Both the position numbers and the translations under genes were made by a program. This document shows positions 23,375 through 30,749 of a DNA stretch of 64,000 nucleotides, in pieces; position 1 is the first letter of the stretch; each line of letters opens with the position of its first letter. This DNA is from JBGUVL01 sp045134375 (GTDB lineage: Bacteria > Bacillota_I > Bacilli_A > Erysipelotrichales > Erysipelotrichaceae): NCBI GenBank assembly GCA_045134375.1, contig JBGUVL010000036.1:1-64000 (forward strand), given 5' to 3'. The notes beneath the pieces are model-generated. The model did no database searches and had not been told where the DNA came from. It saw only the letters and a list, made by a program, of their open reading frames with translations.

Positions 23375-24025
23375 ATGAGAGTGAATTATAGTGTAGTAGT
23401 ATTAGCAGCAGGCAAAGGGAGTCGGACCCATTTAGAATATAATAAAGTTTTTTATCGGTTTGCAGATGGAAAGACGATTTTAGAAAAAAGTGTCGAACGC
23501 TTTTTAAAAGATTGTGATTGTCAACAAGTCGTCGTCGTGACAACACCAGAAGAAATAGGAGTGGTAAAGGAATTATTGTCGGATCCTAGAATCCTCTATA
23601 CTTATGGGGGGACTACAAGACAAGATTCCGTATATCAGGGACTACAAAAAGTAAATTGTGAATATGTAATGATTCATGATGGGGCTCGCTGCTTTGTTAG
23701 TGAGAAAGAAATTCAAGCGTTAAAGGTGACGTTAGAAGAAGAAAAAGCTTGTCTTTTGATGGTGCCAGCGATTGATACCATTAAAAAGGTAGTGGATGGC
23801 TATGTGGTAGAGACACCGCTTCGCTCTCAATTGTATTATGCACAAACACCGCAGTGTTTTCTGACAACATTAATTAAAGATTGTTATCAGAAAGCCAAAG
23901 AGAAAGGCTTGATTGCCAGTGATGATGCATCGTTGGTGGAGTTGTGTTCCGATGTAAAAATCAAAGCTGTCCAAGGGGAGTATAGTAATAAAAAAGTAAC
24001 CACAAGAGAGGACTTAAAAGGCTAG
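23375..24025 (+). CDS. ispD: 2-C-methyl-D-erythritol 4-phosphate cytidylyltransferase (IspD/TarI family)
   Basis: A 216-residue cytidylyltransferase of the MEP isoprenoid pathway, forming CDP-methylerythritol. Seen are the nucleotide loop VVLAAGKGSRT, the later NKVF, GGTTRQDSV, MIHDGARCFV and a final TTREDL. TarI (ribitol-phosphate) proteins share all of these, so that reading cannot be excluded, but no teichoic acid genes are near. The start is uncertain: ATG 23375 has no clear ribosome binding site, TTG 23369 and GTG 23381 are alternatives, and translation may be coupled to the Clp_N gene ending 19 bp upstream. Confidence 0.75.
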   Translation: MRVNYSVVVLAAGKGSRTHLEYNKVFYRFADGKTILEKSVERFLKDCDCQQVVVVTTPEEIGVVKELLSDPRILYTYGGTTRQDSVYQGLQKVNCEYVMIHDGARCFVSEKEIQALKVTLEEEKACLLMVPAIDTIKKVVDGYVVETPLRSQLYYAQTPQCFLTTLIKDCYQKAKEKGLIASDDASLVELCSDVKIKAVQGEYSNKKVTTREDLKG

Positions 24026-24049
24026 GGAAAAGAGAAATCTTTTCCTTTT
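24026..24049 (+). terminator. terminator after ispD
   Basis: GGAAAAGA (24026-24033), loop GAAA, TCTTTTCC (24038-24045), then TTTT. Confidence 0.85.
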
Positions 24050-24230
24050 CTAATGAAAAAAAGAGCTTTTGTTGAGAAGTTCTATTTTTGGAATGAAAAA
24101 AGTAAGAAACAAAATGAAAGGTATGCGCTTTCAATTGTGAATTTTATGGGTAAACTTGAGATAATCCCTTTCTTTTTTATAGTAATTGGTTTAAAATAAG
24201 GATGTAAAAAACAAGGAGGAAATTTTTATT

Positions 24231-25100
24231 ATGGCATTAGTATCAGCTACAGAAATGCTTAAAAAAGCACACGAAGGACACTACGCAGTAGGACAGTTCA
24301 ACATTAACAACTTAGAATGGACTAAGGAAATCTTATTAGCAGCAGAAGAAGCAAAATCTCCAGTAATTTTGGGAGTTTCTGAAGGTGCTGGTAAATACAT
24401 GACTGGCTTCAAGACAGTAGTAGGTATGGTAAGTGCAATGGTTGATTCTTTAGGAATTACGGTACCAGTTGCGCTACACTTAGACCACGGTTCTTATGAT
24501 GGAGCAAAGGCTTGTATCGAAGCTGGATTCTCTTCTATCATGTTTGATGGATCTCACTTCCCAATCGAAGAAAACATTGAAAAATCAAAAGAAATCATCG
24601 CTTTAGCACACTCAAAAGGAATCTCTGTAGAATGTGAAGTTGGTGGAATCGGCGGAGAAGAAGACGGTGTTGCTTCTGCTGGTGAAGTTGCTGATCCAGA
24701 AGAATGTAAGACAGTATCCGAATTAGGATGTGACTTCTTAGCTGCTGGTATCGGAAATATCCACGGTAAATATCCTGCAAATTGGGCTGGATTAAACTTC
24801 GAAGTTTTAGGAAAAATTCAGGATGTAACAAATGGTAAACCATTAGTATTACACGGTGGTTCAGGAATTCCTGCAGATCAGATCGCAAAAGCAATCTCTT
24901 TAGGTGTTTCTAAGATCAACGTTAACACAGAATTACAGTTAGAATTTGCTGCAGCAACTCGTAAATATGTAGAAGAAGGAAAAGACCAGCAAGGAAAAGG
25001 ATACGATCCTCGTAAACTGTTAGCACCAGGTGCTGCTGCAATCCGAGCTAAAGTTATCGCTATGATGAATCAGTTTGGATCTGCTGGAAAAGCGGAATAA
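24231..25100 (+). CDS. fba: class II fructose-1,6-bisphosphate aldolase
   Basis: A 289-residue zinc aldolase of glycolysis and gluconeogenesis, cleaving fructose 1,6-bisphosphate to DHAP and glyceraldehyde 3-phosphate. It carries the class II blocks VPVALHLDHGSYDG (zinc ligand His and catalytic Asp), FSSIMFDGSHFP, VECEVGGIGGEEDG, GIGNIHGKY (zinc His), LVLHGGSGIP and INVNTELQ. The size is typical of the Bacillus type. Codon use is strongly biased towards the preferred codons of the genome, fitting high expression, and AAGGAGGAAATTTTTATT precedes the ATG. Confidence 0.96.
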   Translation: MALVSATEMLKKAHEGHYAVGQFNINNLEWTKEILLAAEEAKSPVILGVSEGAGKYMTGFKTVVGMVSAMVDSLGITVPVALHLDHGSYDGAKACIEAGFSSIMFDGSHFPIEENIEKSKEIIALAHSKGISVECEVGGIGGEEDGVASAGEVADPEECKTVSELGCDFLAAGIGNIHGKYPANWAGLNFEVLGKIQDVTNGKPLVLHGGSGIPADQIAKAISLGVSKINVNTELQLEFAAATRKYVEEGKDQQGKGYDPRKLLAPGAAAIRAKVIAMMNQFGSAGKAE

Positions 25101-25110
25101 TTAAAATTTG

Positions 25111-25139
25111 AAAAAGTGATTGTAAAATCACTTTTTTTT
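25111..25139 (+). terminator. fba terminator
   Basis: AAAAAGTGAT (25111-25120), loop TGTAAA, ATCACTTTTT (25127-25136), then more T. Confidence 0.9.
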
Positions 25140-25301
25140 ATGAATTTAGAATTTTGATCAATACTATAAATAAAAGTGGAAAAGTAAAAAATAAAGCAAA
25201 AAACCAAGGAAAAAAATTGGAAAAAAGAAATAACTTGGAAAAGTTAATGAATAATTGTATTTTTTCTGTTAATATATTTGTGTCAAAAAAGGGGTGTAAA
25301 A

Positions 25302-25991
25302 ATGGACTACACAGAAAAAGTAAAAAACTTTAATGAACAGAAACTAAAAATCAATAGCGACTGGATTAAAAAAGGAGTCTTTATTCTTGATCCGAATAAC
25401 ACTTACATTGATGAGGATGTAGTAATTGGAGAAGGATGTACGATTTATCCTAATGTGTTCCTGTTAAAAGGCAGTGTGATTGGCAGCAATGTGACCATTT
25501 TACCAAATTCCTATCTAAGCAATGCGGTGATTAAAGATGGAACGACCATTGATTCTTCTAAGATCGTAGATAGTGAAGTAGGGGAAAATTCTGTGGTAGG
25601 GCCAATGTCGCATCTTCGTAACCACACTTGCATTAAAGGAGAAGCAAGAATTGGTAACTTTGTGGAATTCAAGAATACTAATTTTGATCTTGGAAGTAAG
25701 TGTGCTCATTTAACGTATGTAGGAGACAGTGATGTTGGTAAGAAAGTTAATTTTGGTTGTGGTGTTGTTACCGTTAATTATGATGGAAAGCATAAATATA
25801 GAACAACCATTAAAGATGGCGCTTTTATCGGCAGCAATGTAAATTTGATTGCACCGGTAACGATTGGAGAAAATGCTCTTTTGGCGGCAGGAAGTACGAT
25901 CAACAGGGATGTTGAAGATGGTGATATGGGGATTGCCCGTCCTCGTGTCGAAATCAAATCAGGGTATGGACAGAAGTATAAGGATAAATAG
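25302..25991 (+). CDS. GlmU-type acetyltransferase half (left-handed beta helix), no uridyltransferase domain
   Basis: A 229-residue protein equal to the C-terminal half of GlmU, the glucosamine-1-phosphate N-acetyltransferase. It starts in the region that follows the pyrophosphorylase domain in normal GlmU (GVFILDPNNTYIDEDVVIG), then shows hexapeptide repeats and the acetyltransferase active site AHLTYVGDS, NYDGKHKYRTTI, FIGSNVNLIAPV and AAGSTI. The N-terminal 225-residue nucleotidyltransferase is absent, and no such domain precedes it in any frame. ATG 25302 follows AAAGGGGTG. It lies 25 bp before prs, the usual glmU-prs order, so it probably descends from GlmU. UDP-GlcNAc synthesis would need a uridyltransferase encoded elsewhere. 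Confidence 0.8.
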   Translation: MDYTEKVKNFNEQKLKINSDWIKKGVFILDPNNTYIDEDVVIGEGCTIYPNVFLLKGSVIGSNVTILPNSYLSNAVIKDGTTIDSSKIVDSEVGENSVVGPMSHLRNHTCIKGEARIGNFVEFKNTNFDLGSKCAHLTYVGDSDVGKKVNFGCGVVTVNYDGKHKYRTTIKDGAFIGSNVNLIAPVTIGENALLAAGSTINRDVEDGDMGIARPRVEIKSGYGQKYKDK

Positions 25992-26016
25992 AGTAACATA
26001 AGGAGAACGAAAAAGA

Positions 26017-26982
26017 ATGGATAACAAGAGTGTGGTATTTGCTTTGACTTCCAGTGTGGAACTGGCAAAGGAAATTTGTGAGTATGCAGGAATTGATTTA
26101 GGGAAATGTGATGTTAAGCACTTTGCGGATGGTGAAATCATCGTTGAATTAGGCGAAAGTGTTCGTGGCAAAAATGTGTATATTGTACAATCGACTTGTA
26201 ACCCAGTTTCAAGTAACATTATGGAGCTGTTAATTGCGATCGATGCATGTAAGCGTGCTAGTGCAAAAAGTATTTGTGCGGTCGTACCTTACTATGGATA
26301 TGCAAGACAGGATCGTAAAGCAAAACCAAGACAGCCAATTACATCAAAATTAATTGCTGATTTATTGGAAAAAGCAGGAGCAAATCGTATTGTGACATGC
26401 GAATTGCATGCGACTCAGATCCAGGGATTCTTTAATATTCCTGCCGATGATATCAGTGCAATCTGCATCATTGGAAAATATTTAAGCGACAAAGGATTCA
26501 AAGATGATAATGTGGTTGTTGTATCTCCAGATCATGGGGGAACAACACGCGCAAGAAGATTGGCAGAATTGTTGCATGCTCCACTGGCAATCATTGATAA
26601 ACGTCGTCCAAAACCAAACGTAGCAGAAGCAATGAATTTGATTGGTGAAGTGAAAGGAAAGAAAGCAATCATCATCGATGATATCGTTGATACTGCAGGT
26701 ACATTAATGGCAGGAATTGATATGTTGTACGACAAAGGGGCAACCGAAGTTTATACTGCTTGTGTCCATGGTGTACTTTCCGGTCCAGCAATTGAACGAA
26801 TTAAAAACAGCCGCATCGTAGAATTTATTTGTACCAATACGATTGATCAAAGCGAAAAATCAAAATTGTTGGATAAGATGACAGTATTGAGCGTAGCGGA
26901 AGTATTGGCTGGTGTATTGAATCAAATTGAAGAAGGGAAATCATTGAGTGAAGTAATTCAGAAATTTAATGCTCAGATTTAA
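26017..26982 (+). CDS. prs: ribose-phosphate pyrophosphokinase (PRPP synthetase)
   Basis: A 321-residue class I PRPP synthetase, making PRPP from ribose 5-phosphate and ATP. Seen: the N-terminal KHFADGEIIVELGESVRGKNVYIVQST, the ATP-loop YYGYARQDRK, SPDHGGTTRAR and the PRPP-binding loop IIIDDIVDTAGT. It follows the GlmU-type gene by 25 bp with AAGGAGAACG ahead of ATG 26017. Its product feeds purF, upp and other phosphoribosyltransferases in this window. A strong terminator follows. Confidence 0.96.
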   Translation: MDNKSVVFALTSSVELAKEICEYAGIDLGKCDVKHFADGEIIVELGESVRGKNVYIVQSTCNPVSSNIMELLIAIDACKRASAKSICAVVPYYGYARQDRKAKPRQPITSKLIADLLEKAGANRIVTCELHATQIQGFFNIPADDISAICIIGKYLSDKGFKDDNVVVVSPDHGGTTRARRLAELLHAPLAIIDKRRPKPNVAEAMNLIGEVKGKKAIIIDDIVDTAGTLMAGIDMLYDKGATEVYTACVHGVLSGPAIERIKNSRIVEFICTNTIDQSEKSKLLDKMTVLSVAEVLAGVLNQIEEGKSLSEVIQKFNAQI

Positions 26983-26986
26983 TGCG

Positions 26987-27024
26987 AACACACAAAGCAT
27001 TTTGCTTTGTGTGTTTCTTTTTTT
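26987..27024 (+). terminator. prs terminator
   Basis: AACACACAAAGCA (26987-26999) and its complement (27003-27015), followed by TTC and seven T residues. Confidence 0.9.
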
Positions 27025-27076
27025 ATCTTCTCATTTTATAATAAAGAAAAAGGTGTTTGTTGAAGGGGGCGAAACC

Positions 27077-27718
27077 ATGAAAAGGACCGTAATTACTGTA
27101 AGTCGTGAATATGCGAGCGGGGGAAGAGAAGTTGCAAGATTATTGGCAGAAAAATTGAACATACCATTCTATGATAAGGAGTTAATGACTTATTTAGCCA
27201 AAGAAAGTGGGATTGACAAAGAATTGTTTATGGCTATCAATGAAAAAATCAGCTTTGCGAATTTTTACTTTGGAGATGCACCGCAGCTACGAAAAGGAGC
27301 GCACAGTCTTAGGGACTTAGGGGCATTAAGTTTGGTACAACGAATTCAGGAAGTGCAGGAAAAATTGATTCGCAATCTCGCTAATGAATCTTGTGTCATC
27401 GTTGGAAGATGTTCGGATTATATTTTGAAAGACGATCCAGATGTTATTTCAATCTTTTTACGAGCGAATCTAGTAGATAAGAAAAAAAGAGCGGTAAATG
27501 AATATGGAGAGTCCATTGAAAATGTCAACGAGCGATTGATGCAAGTGGATATGAAACGTGCCAATTATTATAATTATTTTACGGATCGAGTATGGGGAAA
27601 GGCGAATAACTATGACTTAATTTTATCAACCAGTACGTTAGGCTTAGAGAAAAGTGCCGATCTTCTTTGTGCGATGATTCAGTTAAAAAATAAAAGGGAA
27701 GACGAGGATTGTCAATGA
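27077..27718 (+). CDS. cytidylate kinase-like family protein
   Basis: A 213-residue P-loop kinase-like protein of the AAA_26/cytidylate-kinase-like family. The nucleotide loop is ITVSREYASGGREVARLLAE, followed by IPFYDKELM; near the middle is VIVGRCSDYIL and later IFLRANLVDKKKRA, all typical. Its true substrate is unknown; these proteins lack the full CMP-kinase specificity region and occur beside transporters and regulators in Clostridia and Erysipelotrichia. The frame is open further upstream, but ATG 27077 has AAGGGGGC before it and longer starts would fall within the prs terminator. Confidence 0.75.
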   Translation: MKRTVITVSREYASGGREVARLLAEKLNIPFYDKELMTYLAKESGIDKELFMAINEKISFANFYFGDAPQLRKGAHSLRDLGALSLVQRIQEVQEKLIRNLANESCVIVGRCSDYILKDDPDVISIFLRANLVDKKKRAVNEYGESIENVNERLMQVDMKRANYYNYFTDRVWGKANNYDLILSTSTLGLEKSADLLCAMIQLKNKREDEDCQ

Positions 27719-28047
27719 TAATCTATAATGAATCATTATTCTTTTTTGGATTTCTGATTCGAAAAGAAAGAAGCGAAAGGGTTTTCTAGTGAAAAGAAAC
27801 TTTTAAAATCGATGGTATGTTAGAAACAGCATAGATTCATTCTATGTTGTTTTTTTAGGAGATGAATGTTAAATGATGACAATAAAAGGGAAATTCTCAT
27901 TCGAATGCAAAGATAGGTGAAAAAAAGGAAAGCGCTGGTTGGGTTTGATAATCATAAAAATTGAAAATGACATTTTTATGGTTCATAAAGAATGGAAACG
28001 GTTGGTTGTATATGGTTGAAAAATGGAATTACAAAGGAGTTGTAAAC
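27719..28047. other. intergenic region with a terminator and no recognisable gene
   Basis: After the kinase-like gene comes A/T-rich DNA. It holds a terminator at 27825-27857 and no frame with a credible ribosome binding site and length. Nothing else is evident. Confidence 0.4.
27825..27857 (+). terminator. terminator downstream of the cytidylate-kinase-like gene
   Basis: AACAGCATAGA (27825-27835), loop TTCAT, TCTATGTTGTT (27841-27851, one G-U pair), then T residues. Confidence 0.8.
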
Positions 28048-28076
28048 TTGAAAAAACCTAGCTATCATACTACAAT
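28048..28076 (+). promoter_or_regulatory. promoter of the DUF308 membrane protein gene
   Basis: TTGAAA (28048-28053), a 17-bp spacer and TACAAT (28071-28076), ending 22 bp before the chosen ATG. Confidence 0.6.
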
Positions 28077-28098
28077 AAAGCCGATGGAGGTTAGGGGT

Positions 28099-29385
28099 AT
28101 GGAGACAAAACAATTGAATTGGGTTAATTTATTTGTCATGGGGACACTTTTTGTTGCGCTTGGTATCTTTATCATTTCAACGGATACACTGCTGTTAAAT
28201 GCCCTTGTTTATCTTCAGGGAATTGTATTTGTTATGACGGGTCTTTCTAACTTTGTGCAGTTATTACTGTTTCGAAAGAGAAGTCGGGAGCGCGGCGTTA
28301 CCTTTTTTAAGTCCGCCATTAACTTTGGTTTGGGAATTGTTATTCTCGCTGTGCCTCAGATGCCGGTATCCATTTTTGCCTTTTGCTTTGGTTTCTATGT
28401 ATTAGCATTAGGGATAACACATGGAATTAGTTATGTTTTACTTAAAAAAGATAAAGCCAAAGGACGTTTTAATGAACTCATATCTACTTTGTTTTATCTT
28501 GGCTTTAGTTTTTTTCTTGGAATGATGCCTTATATTCACATTGATATCATCATGAATGTCATTGGCTGCTATTTTGTGTTGTATGGTTTTTTCTATTATA
28601 AAGATTTCCTTATTGAAGTGGTACCAAATCAAAGAAAAGATGATTTTAAGCGACATATTCGTGTAACACTTCCCATTTTGCTGCAGGCAATATTACCCAA
28701 AATGGTGCTGGATAAAGTCAATAAATATTTGACACCAAGCGATCAGAAAGTCATTGATGCACGAAGTGATTTTTCGCAATACAAAGTAGAGGAAAAAGCG
28801 GACATTGAAATCTACATTCATGTTAGTAAACATGGGTTTGGTCAGATTGGACATGTGGATGTCTGTATTGATAATCAATTTTTGTCTTACGGAAACTATG
28901 ATGTGAAAAGTGTCCGGTGGAAAGAGTTGATTGGCGATGGAGTGCTGGTGAACGCTTACAAAGAAGAATATATTCCCTTCGTGATTAAAGAGAGTGAAAA
29001 GACGTTGTTTTGCTTTGGTTTAAAATTAAATGAGGTACAAAAACAAAAAGTGCTGCAACGTTTAGCGGAAATCAAAGCGAATATTTATCCTTGGCAGCCG
29101 TATCTAAGCGAGGAGGAAGAAAATTGGGATAATCCTACCTACGCCGGATTGCTGAAAAAAGAACTTCCCGATACCGCATTTTATAAATTTAAAAAGGGAC
29201 GTTTTAAGACCTATTTTGTTGCGGCTACCAACTGTGTTCAATTGGCGGATTACATTGTTGGAAGTGCCGGTTTGGATATTTTAAACATGAATGGAATCGT
29301 AACACCGGGGGCTTATTATGAATATTTAAATCGACAGTTTGCTTTGAAAAACGAAATGGTGATCTATAAAAAGATTTACAATTAG
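28099..29385 (+). CDS. six-pass membrane protein (DUF308/HdeD-like) with a possible permuted papain-fold domain
   Basis: A 428-residue protein. Residues about 11-167 form six hydrophobic segments in the HdeD/DUF308 pattern. Residues about 235-428 form a soluble domain with GFGQIGHVDVCIDNQFLSYG (His252) and later ATNCVQLADYIVG (Cys379). A His followed far downstream by an NC(x)xLADY Cys is the order found in circularly permuted NlpC/P60-like (YiiX-type) hydrolases, so an amidase or acyl-transfer activity is possible. This is inferred from motif order only. ATG 28099 follows GGAGG by 8 bases; TTG 28048 with AAAGGAG is an alternative that would add 17 codons. An HD-domain gene follows 10 bp downstream. 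Confidence 0.6.
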   Translation: METKQLNWVNLFVMGTLFVALGIFIISTDTLLLNALVYLQGIVFVMTGLSNFVQLLLFRKRSRERGVTFFKSAINFGLGIVILAVPQMPVSIFAFCFGFYVLALGITHGISYVLLKKDKAKGRFNELISTLFYLGFSFFLGMMPYIHIDIIMNVIGCYFVLYGFFYYKDFLIEVVPNQRKDDFKRHIRVTLPILLQAILPKMVLDKVNKYLTPSDQKVIDARSDFSQYKVEEKADIEIYIHVSKHGFGQIGHVDVCIDNQFLSYGNYDVKSVRWKELIGDGVLVNAYKEEYIPFVIKESEKTLFCFGLKLNEVQKQKVLQRLAEIKANIYPWQPYLSEEEENWDNPTYAGLLKKELPDTAFYKFKKGRFKTYFVAATNCVQLADYIVGSAGLDILNMNGIVTPGAYYEYLNRQFALKNEMVIYKKIYN

Positions 29386-29395
29386 GGGGATTGAC

Positions 29396-29890
29396 ATGAT
29401 TCAAAAAGTGATGGATGCGATGATCGATTACGATGCGAAGGATGCGAAACGAATCCAGCATTTTATGAAAGTATATTTATTTGCTACTATGATTGCAACA
29501 AAAGAAGGGTTAAAAGGAAAAGAGCTTTTGACTTTGCAGTTAGCGGCAATCGTGCATGATATTGGCATTCATGTTTGCGAAGAAAAATATGGATGTTGCA
29601 GTGGCAGTCTTCAAGAGAAAGAAGGCCCTGCACTAGCTCGAAATTTATTATCGAAATGCGATGTTGAGGAAACGATGATCGAACGAATTTGTTATTTAGT
29701 AGGGCATCATCATAGCTATGAAAATGTGGATGGAAAAGATTATCAAATTCTTTTGGAAAGCGATTTTTTGGTCAATGCACAGGAAGATGAATTATCGCAG
29801 AAGGCAATTTTTACAATGAAAGAAAAGGTGTTTCAAACATCAAGTGGGAAATCCTATCTTCAACTTCTTTATGGGGATGAAACAGCGTAA
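29396..29890 (+). CDS. HD-domain phosphohydrolase
   Basis: A 164-residue small HD-superfamily protein. The metal-binding set is HFMKVYLFATMIA, AAIVHDIGIHVCEEK (HD) and LVGHHHSYENVDG. This resembles YfbR/YqeK-like small HD proteins in layout, but the substrate is not predictable. There is a CSGSLQEKEGPALA segment between the motifs. ATG 29396 lies 10 bp after the membrane protein gene with AGGGGG ahead, so the two are co-transcribed. No strong terminator follows before the purine promoter. Confidence 0.75.
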   Translation: MIQKVMDAMIDYDAKDAKRIQHFMKVYLFATMIATKEGLKGKELLTLQLAAIVHDIGIHVCEEKYGCCSGSLQEKEGPALARNLLSKCDVEETMIERICYLVGHHHSYENVDGKDYQILLESDFLVNAQEDELSQKAIFTMKEKVFQTSSGKSYLQLLYGDETA

Positions 29891-29954
29891 AATAGGATTT
29901 TGTTCCTTTTCTCTTACGTTGTTTTTTTACGATTGAATTCTTTTTTGAAAATGA

Positions 29955-29983
29955 TTGAAAAAATATAACAATTCTTGTATTAT
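29955..29983 (+). promoter_or_regulatory. purine operon promoter
   Basis: TTGAAA (29955-29960), a 17-bp spacer and TATTAT (29978-29983), starting transcription just ahead of the guanine riboswitch. Confidence 0.75.
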
Positions 29984-29999
29984 ATTCATGTATGAAAAG

Positions 30000-30110
30000 C
30001 GTTTGTATAATCGCCGTAATAAGGTCGGCAAGTTTCTACCTAGCTCCGTTATTGCTAGACTACAAACGAATCTTATCTTTGACAGAAAAGAGGGTATAGA
30101 CGCTTTTTTT
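30000..30110 (+). promoter_or_regulatory. guanine (purine) riboswitch with terminator
   Basis: P1 is CGTTTGTA (30000-30007) / TACAAACG (30061-30068). Between them are the conserved TAATCG, the P2 helix GCCG/CGGC, the invariant AAGTTTCTACC, the P3 helix TAGC/GCTA and GAC just before P1. The discriminating base is C at 30060, the guanine/hypoxanthine type, not the U of adenine aptamers. An imperfect hairpin (TCTTATCTTT with AAAAGA..TATAGA) runs into TTTTTTT at 30103-30110. Guanine should therefore shut off the purine operon by termination. Confidence 0.92.
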
Positions 30111-30132
30111 ATTTTTGTAGGAGGTAAGTTTT

Positions 30133-30192
30133 ATGAGATCGCGTAAATTAAAATATCATTCTACAGAAATTAATAAGTTGCTGATTGCGTAG
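30133..30192 (+). CDS. 19-codon reading frame with strong ribosome binding site, possible leader peptide before purE
   Basis: Between the riboswitch and purE a TAGGAGG (30117-30123) stands before ATG 30133, which opens MRSRKLKYHSTEINKLLIA and stops at TAG 30190-30192. The stop lies inside the left arm of a hairpin GCGTAGTG (30187-30194) / CACTACGC (30210-30217) followed by ATTTTCATTTTT. A ribosome at the stop would mask the hairpin, so this could be an attenuating leader peptide or a tiny functional protein. It is not a piece of purE. Confidence 0.4.
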   Translation: MRSRKLKYHSTEINKLLIA

Positions 30193-30229
30193 TGGGGAGA
30201 GTGCATTTTCACTACGCATTTTCATTTTT
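30187..30229 (+). terminator. hairpin overlapping the leader-peptide stop (attenuator-like)
   Basis: GCGTAGTG (30187-30194) and CACTACGC (30210-30217), 15-base loop, then a broken T tract (ATTTTCATTTTT). It lies just before the purE ribosome binding site. Confidence 0.5.
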
Positions 30230-30242
30230 AGGAGGAAAGAAA

Positions 30243-30740
30243 ATGTGTCTTGTAAGTATTGTCATGGGTAGTAAAAGTGACCTTCCAGTGATGGAAAACA
30301 CTTGTGCTATGCTGAAGGAATTCAATGTTCCCTATGAGGTTCGTGTGCTGAGTGCGCATCGTACCCCAGTAGAAGCACATGAATATGCATCTACATTAAA
30401 AGATCGTGGTGTAAAAGTTTGTATTGCAGCGGCAGGTGGTGCGGCTCATTTGGCAGGGGTTGTGGCAGGAAATACAACCTTGCCGGTGATTGGCGTACCA
30501 ATTCAGACAAGTGCTTTGGGGGGAATGGATTCTTTGCTTTCCACAGTGCAGATGCCAAAAGGAATTCCAGTAGCAACGGTTGCGATTGGAAAGGCAGGAG
30601 CAGCCAATGCGGCAATTCTTGCAGTCCAAATATTAGCTTTAAGCGATGAAACGCTAGCGCAGAAGATGGTGGAATACAAAAAGAGTATGGCTGCCAAAAT
30701 TATGGAAGATACCTATATTGAAACATATAAAGGAGAATAG
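30243..30740 (+). CDS. purE: N5-carboxyaminoimidazole ribonucleotide mutase, class I PurE
   Basis: A 165-residue catalytic subunit that rearranges N5-CAIR to CAIR in purine synthesis. Motifs are VSIVMGSKSDLPVM at the N-terminus, VLSAHRTPVEAHEYA and IAAAGGAAHLAGVVAGNTTLPVIGVP, of the class I type that normally works with PurK. No purK is present in this operon. The frame is open from 30192, but ATG 30243 has AGGAGGAAAGAAA ahead and matches the family start. First main gene of the operon; purL begins 9 bp after its stop. Confidence 0.95.
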   Translation: MCLVSIVMGSKSDLPVMENTCAMLKEFNVPYEVRVLSAHRTPVEAHEYASTLKDRGVKVCIAAAGGAAHLAGVVAGNTTLPVIGVPIQTSALGGMDSLLSTVQMPKGIPVATVAIGKAGAANAAILAVQILALSDETLAQKMVEYKKSMAAKIMEDTYIETYKGE

Positions 30741-30749
30741 GAGATTAGG

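Noticed and set aside
29955..30146. A 63-codon open frame running through the guanine riboswitch region
   Set aside because: It starts at the -35 box of the promoter, has no ribosome binding site, and the DNA is accounted for by the aptamer and its terminator.
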